Below, piece by piece: positions 36,764-48,565 of a DNA stretch of 64,000 nt. Source of the DNA: Notospermus geniculatus (lineage: Eukaryota; Nemertea; Pilidiophora; Heteronemertea; Lineidae). The translations under genes were made by a program, and so were the position numbers. The DNA lies in NCBI GenBank assembly GCA_002633025.1, contig NMRB01000153.1, positions 1-64,000 on the forward strand, in the 5' to 3' direction. Under the pieces are notes generated by a model. That model did not search any database. It saw only the letters and a program-made list of their open reading frames with translations, and was not told where the DNA came from. Numbering within the stretch: position 1 is the first letter of the stretch; each line of letters starts with the position of its first letter.

Positions 36764-39700
36764 TTGCAAGAAAACTCCCATGCGTTGGCACTTTCTTTTG
36801 GCCATTTTGCCTTCGATTATCAAGAGTTGCAGTGTTTGTTCTGAAGAATGAAAGTTCTTTCCTTATCTCTATAGTCACAGGTTGTGTGATCCATTGTCTG
36901 TGTATATACCACAGTTCCCATCACCGCTTGCAACTTTCTTTCTCATCGGTAAGGACAATATCCAGAGTTCCGGAGTGTACACAAGAGTTCCCTTGAGGTG
37001 TACAACTGGCATTGATGATCATCTGCCGAAACCATTGTTGGTGTTGCTCAAGTTGGAAAGTTTCTATCATGATTGCCAGGTGTGACAATAGATGACCTTC
37101 TGCTTGATTGCTTGGTTGCTCTGGTCTCGGCCACTGGAGGCTGAAGAGAGGTGAGGCACGGTGCAGGTGGTCATGCTCATCCAGTAGCTTTTCTACCGGG
37201 GTTTGGTCATTGATCGAGCTGATGGTCAGGTATGGCCATGACATACTGTCTGGTGGTTGGCAAGAACTTGGTATGAGAGGTGTTCAGGCGTAGTCTGCAG
37301 AAGAGTTTGTTTGTCTTGGTCTACAGGAGTTTTGATGTGGTAGGCCTGTATGTTTCAGGCAATTCTGTTTGTGGTTAGGGTACTACTAGATTCTGTGGTG
37401 TAGAGTTTTAATATGGTGGCCGGGCCTGAAGGTGTCTATCCATGGAGAGTTTTCTTATGGAACTTGGTTCACAGTTGACCATTTTCCTTGGCTTACGCAG
37501 AGACAAATGACATTATCGGCTGCTCATAGTTAAATTGCCAATAGAGAACCAACTCTCGCAAGAAACCTCTCCGTGGGTAGGTGCCTCAAGCAGTATGTTT
37601 CAGGGGAATCTTCAATTCAGCACAAGGTGATGGCTGCGCCTTTTGAATGTTGTCCATTTTCTCTGTCTCTTCATGGATAAAAGCATCTTCCACTGGATCC
37701 AGTTAGATATCTACAACAACATACCGCACTCATCATTACTCAACAGTGATGATTATGACTGCGTATGACTATTTCCACGCCCCACGTTGCACATCATAGA
37801 TACGAGACATCACTTGACATCTTCTCCCGTAGTATCACATCCTCTCAGAACGCGAGGGGAAATCTGCTAGTTTCACAGAAGATACAACAAATTTACCACA
37901 AGTAATCGATAAAAGGACTGGAACATTTCCGCTCAGGTTTCCTCGATCAATTTTACTGGTTATTAAATGTTTTCTCTGGCTATCGTTGGGGTAGTTCCTG
38001 GCCGTGACGAGTAGAGCTGCAGCCATGGAGGGAGGAAATTGATTACTTATACCAACAACGGATGGCTCTTATTCAGGGGTGGATAAGCAGCTTCCAGTTG
38101 CGTGATACGCCAGACAGCTTGGAGTATTGTCGGGTCCTTGTCTACCCGCTGTCTACCCCATGGACCCCATCTGAGGGCAATAAGCTAAGGTTTGAATGGT
38201 AGCAGCAGCAGGAGAATCAAAGATACCTAAAATACCCTAAGTGGATGCAGTAGATTACAGACTTCTTGTCTAGTTTTCCCTTCGTATAGAAAAATAGACA
38301 AGTTGATGAATAGACTGACAGACATTCCTAGATAATGAATAGTTGAAAAGAGACAAAGTTGTCTCATGGAATGACACCAAACCGGTACTCGCACATAGAC
38401 CAAAGCAGCACCTGAGCAACACTGGAATAACACTGCCATGGGCTGAGGGAATATGTGTGGCGGTCTAGGAAAACCCGTCAGATGTCGTCAGATGTCGCCG
38501 AGTGATCAACAAGGGCTGTCAGATTGCCTGTGCATTGATCTGCTACTGTTTACCTGTTACATGTACGTAGTACATTTCAGCTATTGAAATGTGCAGATTC
38601 ACCAAGACCATTAACACTTTCCTCAAACGCGACATCCGATGGGTTCATAGACTGCCTCACATATGAGAAGTAGGATTTTCCAAATTAGTTGAGTCTGACA
38701 TCACAATTTGTTTAGTTTAGATGGCCAAGATAATGGTATTGTCTGCCAGTCAAAACAGATATTTTCAATGTAAATAGGCCACTTGTAAGTTTATAAACTG
38801 GTACCGGAACTATAAAACTTTCTATAGTTTGAATCCCTTTCAACTTGTATCTGAGGCGGTAGTTGTTTGACCACCTCAACCCTCATCCAAATATTGGAAA
38901 ATGCCTTCTTCAGATGTCTTCTATATGTATATCCAACAGGCCATCACATCAATGTTTCAGTAGTGTTGTCCATGTAAGTAGATTTGACAAATGGGCAAGA
39001 CAGTCTCCCGGGGCGAAATTTGTAACTCCATTTTGTAGTATATGACAACTAAAGTGGATTGTTCTGACAAGTGGTTGTTGGACTCTGTCCCTCTGTCAGA
39101 CGGGATTCCTATATACGTTTGCTAAAATGGATAGGTAATCAAATATTAGTCTGAAATCAAGTTCCCTGGTCATCTAGCATTGCATATATGACATCGGTAT
39201 TGGTTGGTTCTGTTTTGGCCTCTGATAGCTTTCTGCCTTTCAGGAAATTGACTTGACTGGAGCGACAAGTTAGTCAGTTGTACAGGATGTATCGAAAGGA
39301 AAGCAATTAGGCTGTATAGGAAGAGAGATTACTTTTGACAAACCTCTCATTTCGTAGTGGTTACTTTGCCACATCTCCAGTGAGAGGTTAACATTTGACA
39401 AGTTTCTTACTCAAGCTTGTAAGCACACAGACGGAAATCTCAGTGTGACTTCTGTGTGAGCCATGTCTGAGAACTAAAAACTTATGCGTGCTGCTTCATC
39501 TCTGTGAGTTTCATAGCCACAACACAACTCAAGGTTTTCAAGTGCAGGAGTTAGGTGATCTTGATGAGATGGTCTCACCAACATGAAACTGTATGCGTGC
39601 CTCCATCTTCAGGCCTGATTCCTGATTCCTGACCAACAACTTGTGACCCTGAAAGTTAGGGCCAATAATGCCTTGGCTTCGGCCCTTCACTACCTGTAAC

Positions 39701-39990
39701 TTTATATCTTTTAGTGTAAATAAACAAATGAAACGAAAAAAATGAGTCGGAATGCGACGGGAAAGAAGCTCCATGATGACACCAGACAACAATTGTAGAA
39801 ATGGACGAAGTCAAATTTCAAAATGTGCACCATTGGTGTCACCTCGGGTCTTCTTCTGTGCGCATTCTGACTGATTTTGCTCTCACGGGTCACATTTATT
39901 GGCTGAAAATAATTCAATTGCTTTTTCAGCGGATGTCCATGCATGATTGAACTTCCCTTCCTGCTGAAATTGACTTGTTACCTCGTTTGA
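36764..39990. other. DMD: Intron stretch without recognised genes
   Basis: No tandem arrays or inverted-repeat elements of note. Open frames here are all about 110 codons or shorter and show no known domain. Confidence 0.55.
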
Positions 39991-40004
39991 AATTTACAAT
40001 TGTA

Positions 40005-40041
40005 AATCATGATTGCTTTCCTTCTGTCATTCCAGGTGAGT
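40005..40041 (+). promoter_or_regulatory. Candidate recursive splice site 2 (40035|40036)
   Basis: The acceptor TTGCTTTCCTTCTGTCATTCCAG (ending 40035) is a strong pyrimidine tract with CCAG, fused directly to GTGAGT (40036-40041). A second donor, GTGTG|GTGAGT, starts at 40076 and would bound a 40-nt RS-exon (40036-40075). That exon has no stop in phase 0 but would shift the frame by one. The site lies 26,191 bp after candidate 1. It shares the terminal ten-base sequence CATTCCAG|GT with candidate 3. Confidence 0.72.
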
Positions 40042-40075
40042 TGTGCTTTGCTGGTCAAATCTATCGATGGGTGTG

Positions 40076-41740
40076 GTGAGTGTAAAATACAATCGACTTT
40101 TCAATTTCAAACCTTTCTGTAGAGCTACCATCAGGACTGATCACTTTCACTTCATTTATGGAAATTCCTTTGAATACAATTGAAGTTTTACTAAAAGTAT
40201 TTCAAAGGAAGAATGTGCTTCAAGAGAGGAAAGACAAATGAGAAGTTTTCCTGCGAAGATGTAGACCTATTGAAGTATTAGCTTGGCATATCATCAATTG
40301 CAAAAGGAACTTCTTGCATCAGGTGAGCAGGTGAGCACATGGTCCTGTGACCATTTCATTCATTTCATGCAAGGGTAACTTCAATCAAACCTGATGATGG
40401 AGAGTATCAAGATACATCCATGTTCCACTCCAAGTTAGCTCACGACAACAACCATGACATCTGATGGCTGGCAATGGAACTAATGCTTTGCCTCATGCTT
40501 GTGGTAGTTGGCTCCAAGCAGCTGTCGAGGTGGAAAATGTGGCATGATTGAGTCACGGCATGATAAAAAGATGGCACTGTCATCATTCGTGATTTCATGT
40601 GCTGTCTTTGATATGATGAGAAGAAAAAGCCTTGACTGCGCCTTCACTGACAACACTGATGTGACTGTTCCTTTCAAAAGGACATTGGTTGTGCTGGGGT
40701 TCTTTTTGGATCCCAGAACCTTTGTGCCTTTTTGGCAAAAATCACTCTAGCATACACATCATGACATGAACATGTTCTGTCATCAACTCTAGAAAAGAAC
40801 AGCAAGGTAACTGCATTGACGATTATGTTGATCTAATGATAGTACTCTTCTTCCATCAATCAATCTGAGATTCATTATTTGCTATGCCATCGATCGCTTT
40901 CATTGCCAAGACCTTTGACATTTTGCGTGTATGTCATGAAGTCAATGTTGTCTACCCATGATACCAAGGAAGCGGATGCAGAGACAGTAAGAGAGGCTGC
41001 TCTATTGTCCCCAGGTATGGCAAAGATCAATATCTATTTGGTGTGTCTAGGTATTTGGAATCACATGGACAACAGCTATGGTTTCCTATAGATTTGTAAT
41101 ATTTGTGGCCGTATTGAATGGCAATCCAACTTCAAAGGAAATTTCCAATGTTTCCTTAACTGTAAATTAGAAGTAACTTTTAAAACTTGTAGTTTCTGGT
41201 TTTCATGATATCTCACTAAGATACTGAAGAAAAATTGAGAGTGAATGATCTTGTATTTTTGTCTCCACTGAGATCATTTTGTTTCTAAAAAAGACATTTC
41301 TAAAAATGGAGTTTTCTTGATACATATTGCAAATTGGTACTGAAAACAAAGACAGGGTTGTAGAATAAGCATTGGATTGTGAAAAGACTAGATGTTGAAT
41401 TATAATATGGTGTAACGGGTCTGCGGCTTGATATATGACTCACAAGCATAATTTCCGTTGGCAAATGCGTGTTGAATGATCGTCTGCATCATTTCCCATT
41501 AATCTCACGGTTGACTTTCCATCAAATGACAAGTGATGACAGTATGAGGTGAATCCAAATTTTTCCATGGGTGATGATAATGAGAATAGGAAGCCCATCA
41601 TCAGGCTGATCTTGCCACTAGGACGGTGAACCTGTGGTGCAAGCTCCATGAGACTTGTTGCTTTTGTTAGCCTGGACATAGATGTCATGGTAGAGGTGGT
41701 ACCCTCCGTGTCACTAAACTGTCCATGTCATTCTTGCGGA
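40076..41740. other. DMD: Intron stretch without recognised genes
   Basis: No gene or strong repeat seen. The short text AGGTGAGCAGGTGAGCAC at 40321 contains donor-like words but lacks a good pyrimidine tract. Confidence 0.5.
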
Positions 41741-41744
41741 ATTC

Positions 41745-41915
41745 AAAACTATGACCTCTCACAGCTGGCAGCTGGTTCTTTTCTCCCACAGCAGTTGCTA
41801 TCCAACATCTTTTGGTGTTTACTGGGTCTTTTCTCCCACATCAGTTGTCATCCAGCATCTATTAGATTTCCTGGTCCTCTTCTCTCCCACAAGTAGCAGT
41901 TGGTACTGATAGTTC
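41745..41915. repeat. Minisatellite (about 53-bp unit), left part
   Basis: Units of about 53 bp carry TTCTTTTCTCCCACA, then TAGCAGTTGCTATCCAGCAT and TTTTGG. The array is interrupted at 41916 by an inverted-repeat element and resumes at about 42637, so it existed before the insertion. Confidence 0.85.
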
Positions 41916-42636
41916 GGTCAATAAGCTCAAAATTGTGACCCGATCAGGACATAGCGGACAAAAGCGCCATTTTTGGCTCAAATGTTCCTTTAATATCGTA
42001 CTTCAATTCTAGAAGGGGCGCCCAAGTCAGATCACCATGGTAACGTCAAAATCGGTGTTGAAGTTTTGGACACTGACTTTATCGTTGGACCCAAGAACTG
42101 AGCTTTGTACAGGAAAATTGGACCCGATGTACAGCTAACTTTTGAATGGTTGGATTTACACCCCATAAATGTATTATCAACAGATAGAAACATGGTGCCT
42201 CAGAAGCAGATAAGCATGTTCTTAATTGTTTTCAGTAGTTATGTAATAAGAAATTACGTTTTTTATGCAAATTCACACAAAATGGGTCAAAATATATAAA
42301 AATTACAATTGCAATTACCTAATCAGTTAAAAATTACTAAAAGCATGCTTATATGATTATAAGGCACCATGTTTCTATCTCTTGATAATACATTTATGGG
42401 GTGTAAATCCAACCGTTCAAAAGTTAGCTGTACATCGGGTCCCATTTTCCTGTACAAAGCCCAGTTCTTGGGTCCAATGATAAAGTCAGTGTCCAAAACT
42501 TCAACGCCGATTTTGACGTTACCATGGTGATCTGACTTGGGCGCCCCTTCTAGAATTGAAGTACCATATTAAAGGAACATTTGGGCAAAAAATGGCGCTT
42601 TTGTCCAGTTTGTCCCGATTTTTCTCGTTATTGACT
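41916..42636. mobile_element. Foldback element with long (about 300-bp) inverted arms, inserted in a minisatellite
   Basis: The left half (from about GTCAATAA at 41918) and the reverse complement of the right half (to TTATTGAC near 42635) match over roughly 300 bp with few differences. Examples are the arms containing GGACAAAAGCGCCATTTTT, AGAAGGGGCGCCCAAGTCAG, CATGGTAACGTCAAAATCGG and AGAAACATGGTGCC. A central AT-rich spacer of about 100 bp separates them. No open frame of note exists. The high identity of the arms suggests recent origin or arm-to-arm conversion. Confidence 0.9.
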
Positions 42637-43345
42637 CTACTATGAGCATCTTTTGAGTTTCCTGGTTCTTGTCTTCCAAAACTAGCAGTTGCTATCACAG
42701 CATCTATTAGATTTCCTGGTTCTCTTCTCCCTCAACTAGGAGTTGGTATCCAGCATCTTTTGGATTTCCTGGTCGTTTTCTTCCACGTCTAGCAGTTGCT
42801 TTTCAGCATCTTTTGGGTTTCCTGGTTCTTTTCTTCCACAACTAGCAGTTGCTATGGCAGCATCGATTAGATTTCCTGGTTCTCTTCTCCCACAACTAGG
42901 AGTTGGTATGCAGCATGTTTTGGAGTTTCCTGGTTCTTTTCTCCCACAACTAGCAGTTAGTACTGAGCATCTTTTGGGTTTCGTCATTCTCTTCTAGCAT
43001 GTCTAGTAACTTTGGGTTTCCTGGTCCTTTTCTTCCACATCTAGCAGTTGCTATCCAGCATCTTAATAGGGTTTCCCGGTTCTTTTCTCCCACATCCAGC
43101 AGTTGCTATCCAGCATCTTTTGGGTTTCGTGTTTCTTTTCTCCGACATCCAGCAGTTGCTATCCAGCATCTTTTGGAGTTTCCTGGTTCTTTTCTCCCAC
43201 ATCTAGCAGCTGCTGTCGGCATCTATTGGGGTTTCCTGGTTCTTTTCTCCCACATCTAGCAGTTGCTACCCAGCATCTCTTGGATTTCTAGGTTCTCCTT
43301 ACCGTGTCTAGCAGCTCTCCAACAGCATCCAGGTTTCCTGGTTCT
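42637..43345. repeat. Minisatellite (about 53-bp unit), right part
   Basis: About 13 further units of the array seen at 41745-41915, in the same orientation. Open frames of 62-86 codons on both strands (for example repeated FPGSFLPQLAVA) are explained by the repeat. Confidence 0.9.
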
Positions 43346-43796
43346 TTTCCTTGGCTAAGATGTGGGTATGTAACATAAACAACCGATCATGACGGTGTCC
43401 TATCCATGATTGTGGGATTCGTTCAACCTAAAGTAGAGGGTGTTTGTATTGTTCCATGTGATACTTGTTCTCCAGTTCTAAGGAGAACTAAACTGCTGTT
43501 ATCTGATAAGTCTCTGCGATCAAAATGTCATGTTTTTTGTGCCTGATTTTGAGTATGCATGACAAGACGATCATGATATGTGTTGTCATTCTTTTCTTGT
43601 TTGCATTAGTGTGGGTTGGGTGTCGGTTGTCAGGATTACCTATCTTCACTTGACTTTCCTGTTGACTTTTCCAAGTTTGATGATGCATTCCATTGTGTTT
43701 GTTGTGAGTGCTAGGTAGGATTTTCTGATGTGCTGTATCGGTATTTTGCCATTTCTTAGCCTTCAGCACAGCCTTCTGTGAACCCTTGTTCACCAA

Positions 43797-43914
43797 GGGT
43801 CGTATTCATAAAGCAGTTCTATCGTTAGAACCGTCTTAGGCCGATTCCAAGTATCGTCAACTACTGTACCTGGAACCGGCCTAAGACGGTAGAGCGCTTG
43901 ATGAATATGACCCC
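43797..43914. mobile_element. MITE-like hairpin element, TATTCAT-end type (118 bp)
   Basis: The left GGGTCGTATTCATAAAGC and right GCTTGATGAATATGACCCC ends are inverted repeats. An inner stem (ACCGTCTTAGGCCG with CGGCCTAAGACGGT) makes almost the whole element fold back on itself. The flanks AAGGGT on both sides are suggestive of a target duplication but overlap the ends. Confidence 0.8.
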
Positions 43915-45294
43915 AAGGGTTCCTCTGATGCAAAAAAGGATTTGTGAAGTTTTGCCCTTTTCCAAGGGTTGAGGTGATATGTTGATGTTATTCTATGCCA
44001 AGCTTGGCTTGGCAGTCTGTGGGGACATTTGAAGTCATCTCCCTTGCCCCTATCTGATACAAAAGATCAGAGTTATCTGTAAAGTTTCTCTTGATGCCAA
44101 GGGTTAAGGGGATCTTGTGGGCATGATGACGAACCTGGGTGATATCTCAGGTAAACTCTATGCCTAGAAATAAAGACAAATAAAATCAGGTCAACTTGGT
44201 CTTATTTTGTGCCAAGGCGTAAACTGCCAAATTTCACCCTATGCCAGGGCTTGAAGTGATTTTACGACTGGGTGCAAAATAATGTCAAGGGTCGTGGTGC
44301 TATGCCAACAATCTTACACCTTCATTGTATGCTGACAGACAGGCAGGCTTTTAATATTCGATAAATTATTGAATTTGTCAAGTGCTCCTAAAAATATCGG
44401 ATTTGCCCCTGGACATCGCACTCTAACTACAAAGCCTGTTAGGACCAGTGAAGTTCAACTGAATAATCAGCTCTCGTCTTGTGTTGTCTGTTTTGTGGTT
44501 CTGAATCGTTTGAATATTCCAATAAATTCTTACTGCGCATTCTCTAGGCCCCAAATATTGACAGCCACAAAATTTGATATTTTGAAGAAGTCGTTACACA
44601 TTACATCATTACATTTTTCCTTTGCCTTTTATTCTGTCGAGATTTAGCTTGACAGGCGTGGGACCTGGAACAAGGAATTCAGATTATCATTCAAAAATCG
44701 TATCTCCACCTACATTACCAATTCAAGTTGTTAACGAGATAAATTGCCTTGGTTGCCCGCAAGCAAATATGAGAAAATGCAGTGAAGCATTTCTCACATG
44801 TATTCGAACATGTTTGATTGGAATCTCTGCTTTGTTGGCTATCGCTGGGGAAAAGGGTAAACCATGCGCGAGTAAACATATTTTGTTCAGACGATCTAGT
44901 TTGAATGGGTTGTGATTCTGGTAAAGTTCATCGTTAGACACGCTGTGGGCCTGTTCCTAAAGTAGATTACCTCTAGTGTTGATATTCTAGAGAACATTGC
45001 GAGAAGTTGTTCTTTGGTTCCCCTTGGCTGCCAGAAAAATGCTACTGGTAAAAAACAATCTGTAAGTGTGTTATTGACTAGCAGTATTTCATGTGTCCAA
45101 GGGGTGGCCTACCTATGAGAGAAAAATCTATCATAAATAGCCTATAGCTCTTTCGCTGGAGAAAAAGGAGGTGCCAACAACCCCTTCTTTTCCAAGACCC
45201 TTGAAGGATACACCACTGATACCTTGTGGATGAACCCGAACCCATGATGTAGCTGCCTCTAAATATTATCAAAATGATGTCTTCCCTGGAATAT
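43915..45294. other. DMD: Intron stretch without recognised genes
   Basis: The words ATGCCAAG and TGCCAAGG recur irregularly between about 43990 and 44290. Two open frames of 92 and 97 codons (44369-44647, 44622-44915) show no recognisable domain. Confidence 0.5.
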
Positions 45295-46147
45295 CCACGA
45301 ATAGACCATGCAGAAAGTGCTAAGGTGGGGGTCGGCGGATTGCAATGAAATTTGGTGTGTAGTTACCCCCTGGTGAGGGGCAAAGGCAAGCAAAATATTG
45401 GCCCAATTAATTGGCTGGTTGGGTGTATATAGCAAAATAGGGGTTAAAATGGGTCAACCCTCTGCAAGGTCCTGGTTGACAAAACTGCTCTGAAATTGTA
45501 GGGTGAGACTCCATCTTTAAAAAACAAAAAGAAAATCTTTGCCCGCTCTTTCCATTGCAGAGATATGCCTGTGTATATGTAGACATTTTGATGTACATGT
45601 ACATTCGTAGTACATCAGTAGTGCATTTATGCACCTGCATATCTCTACAATGGAAAGAGCGGGCAAAGATTTTATTCCTTTAATAAAGAGAGACATCCCC
45701 CTACTCCTTTCCCTGATGTGCTCACCTTCCTCACCCTTGCAGAGGGTCCGTAATTCTTCGCAGACCAAACCATACCTTTTTTGACATGAGTGCAAAAAAG
45801 CAGCGTACCTTTAAATCAAGAGTGATTTGGAACAAACGAAAAATGTGAAAAAATTACAGGGGGCATCTATTTTCATTCACATATAAAAAATATCTACTGG
45901 TGTTGCCTGCCAACGCCTGAAAATTCACTCAAATGGGCAGTATTTTGATGAAAAAATTGCTGTTTTCTTAAAAAATGCATTTTTTGGCTGTATTTTTGCC
46001 CCTTACTCCCAAACGGTGTGACCAATCTCCGAAATATTTGGCATGTCTTTGTTGTGCCCCAAGACCACCTTCTGGTAGGAATTTGAGCCAGATCTGCCGA
46101 CCTCCCACCTTAGCACTTTTTGCTGATTTTGCATGGTCTATCCGTGG
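45295..46147. mobile_element. Inverted-repeat element (about 850 bp) with a nested hairpin
   Basis: Ends pair as CCACGAATAGACCATGCA on the left and (reversed) CCACGGATAGACCATGCA on the right. Matching continues inward through AAAGTGCTAAGGTGGG and GTCGG. A second inverted repeat lies inside, with AATCTTTGCCCGCTCTTTCC at about 45532 and its reverse complement at about 45654, around a short spacer. It does not share the centre of the outer repeat. No transposase frame. A non-autonomous transposon with a nested foldback is the simplest reading. Confidence 0.78.
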
Positions 46148-48100
46148 ACTGACACTTAAGCACATCATCCATAGTGCTTTGCAAGAAATTGTGGCTGTAT
46201 GGTTATACAGAGTCAAGCTTTGAGTCAATCCTGAAAAGGGTAGTTCTTCAGCCGTGTATGCTTATTGACAAGTGCCTGCAAGCTCAAAGCAGCATCCTGC
46301 ATTGGAGAAAAATCATCTTGATTAGTCCGTCAAATGCATTCACGAAAGCATCTTAGTTAATTAGTCGCTGCAGTGCTTCAAGGTTGATTACAACCCGTCA
46401 GGAAGAATGTGACTGCATGTGTCTTTCTGCCTGGGAATTTTACATTTCTTCTGGCATGATGTGGCAAAAAGGCCTTGGTAGTCCTGTGGTTACCTCCAGA
46501 AAGAGACCACCAGAGCGTTAAAATGTATATTTTGTGAAAAAAGCTTATTACTGATATCAATCATAGCCATTGCCAGTATCAAAAACCTTTAAAAATGGAA
46601 TACTTGATTGGAATCACTGAGTCAAACGGGCAGTTCCAAAACCGGCAATTAGATATACTAATATTTGACATACTACAAAGAACGATAAGCCAGCAGGCCT
46701 TTTTTCTGGAAAAAAAATCATTGGAATATTATCGTCAGATCCATTCCTTTCAAAAGAAGATAATGGGAAATGCAGTGCAATAATGATTTTTCCATTATCG
46801 ATCCATGAGTCATATGCAATAGATTTTTATCCATGCATCGAGGTGTGATTAGAAAAGACGTGAGGCTTTTTCTTTGGCCGTGCAGAATGCTCTTCTGAGA
46901 TAACGATTGAAATATCTCCCTCGCTAGCTGCTCCACCCTGCCTGATAATCGTGTCACCTGTCATTTGATGAGACACCGCACACTGCCACAACATGGCCAT
47001 GTAGTTCTTGCACATGGAGTAGCGGCATATTAACTATCCATATGGCGTGTCTCTGGCTGTCAACGCTTGAATTGATAACTCGCTAAACCCACGTGGATTG
47101 TATACATACAATAGCTCCACGTTAAATATTTTTCCCAATAAATGATATTGTCTCAGAATCCGTGAAGACCAATAATCAATTTTATTTTTTCCATGTGAAA
47201 ATCACTACCTGTGACCCCTACGTGTGGAATCTACCACAGCAGGCCCTTGACTAGAGAGCCACAGCCACAGTTGGTTGGGTCTACTCCAAGTGGGCGATAG
47301 GGTAGGCCTGTTGACTGAGGAGAGATGAGGGGCTGTGGGATACCGGTTTGATCCCCAGCTGCAGGGGTTGGCATATCCATTGGAAGAATCTGGTCGTTTC
47401 TAAGGGGATTTTGCGTGTATTGGATATGCTTTGGAGATAGCAAATGAAGGTTGTTGCTGTGGATGGCGGTAGCTTGTGTATGCATTGAAAGCTAACGTGG
47501 TTTGTCAAGCGATTCTGGCTGTAGTGATGAAATATAGGATAGCGTACTGGGGGTAGTGTTCAATGATATTATTGGAAATACATCAAGAGGAGTCTGCATT
47601 CAGTGGATCAAGTTTTGTCCAGATCCGTGGATAGAATTATTCGGACGTGACTAACTGTAAATTATTAATGCATCGGATATTAAGACTGAGAAGAGGTTAT
47701 AATTGTCAAACGTGTTTTGTGATAATTTGTGTCTATTTATAGTAACAAAAGCTTTTGAAATTAATTGTGTCGATAAGGAAGTGCATTTGATATATCAAAA
47801 AACTTTGAAGCATATTCTGGAAGTATCACTTTTCACAGATTATTGTTTGCTGTAGTTGGATTAGACGTTGTGGCATTGGAAATACGTGCTGTGGTCCATA
47901 CAGCTAATGCATTGGAAAACCACATTGGAAATGTGTCACATGTGCTGTTATATTTGGCTTCAGCTAATGCATTGGAAACTACATGTAAATGTGCATTTGA
48001 CAACAATATTTGAAAGATGTGTCCCTGCTTGATAGTTTGATTGTGCAAATAAATAGACAATGTTTGTAGAAATCGTCCAATGAAATGCTAAGAATATGAA
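46148..48100. other. DMD: Intron stretch without recognised genes
   Basis: No coding signal. GGTTTGATCCC at about 47347 looks like an RNA polymerase III B box, but no matching A box or tRNA-like fold was found, so no SINE is called. Confidence 0.5.
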
Positions 48101-48565
48101 GGAATATGCATTGGTAGATGCTTGGAATCAGAAATGAAATGCTTTGGAAATAGATGATTGGAATCAAATGGAAGATGCATTGGAAATAAATGATTGGAAT
48201 GAAACAGAATGATTGGAATCAAACAGAATGCATTGGAAATAGATGATTGGAATCAAACAGAAAAAATGCATTGGAAATAGATGATTGGAATTAAGCAGAA
48301 TGCATTGGAAATAGATGATTGGAATCAAACGGAAAATGCATTGGAAGTAGATGACTGGAATTGAAACAGAAAAAATGCATTGGAAATAGATGATTGGAAT
48401 CGAAGAGAAAAATGCATTGGAAGTAGATGACTGGAATTGAAACAGAAAAAATGCATTGGAAATAGATGATTGGAATGAAACAAAAAAATGCATAGGGAAT
48501 AATGCTTGGAACAGAACAATGCATTGGAACTAGACACTTGGAATAAAACAAAAAATATGCATTGG
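48101..48565. repeat. Degenerate minisatellite (about 34-40 bp units) with ATGCATTGGAAATAGATGAT
   Basis: About a dozen units combine GCATTGGAAATAGATGATTGGAAT with a variable A-rich linker (CAAACAGAAAAAAT). Diverged relatives of GCATTGGAAA begin upstream at about 47874. Three long minus-strand open frames across it (48164-48666) read as Phe/Ile/Pro-rich repeats and arise from the repeat. Confidence 0.9.

Noticed and set aside
41000-41018. ATTGTCCCCAG|GTATGG fusion
   Set aside because: The donor deviates from GTRAGT and there is no paired downstream donor; kept out to avoid over-calling.
42736-43291. Several 62-86 codon frames on both strands with FPGSFLPQLAVA-like repeats
   Set aside because: Explained by the 53-bp minisatellite; frames shift with unit-length changes.
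47330-47360. B-box-like GGTTTGATCCC suggesting a tRNA-derived SINE
   Set aside because: No A box at the right distance, no tRNA fold and no A-rich tail.
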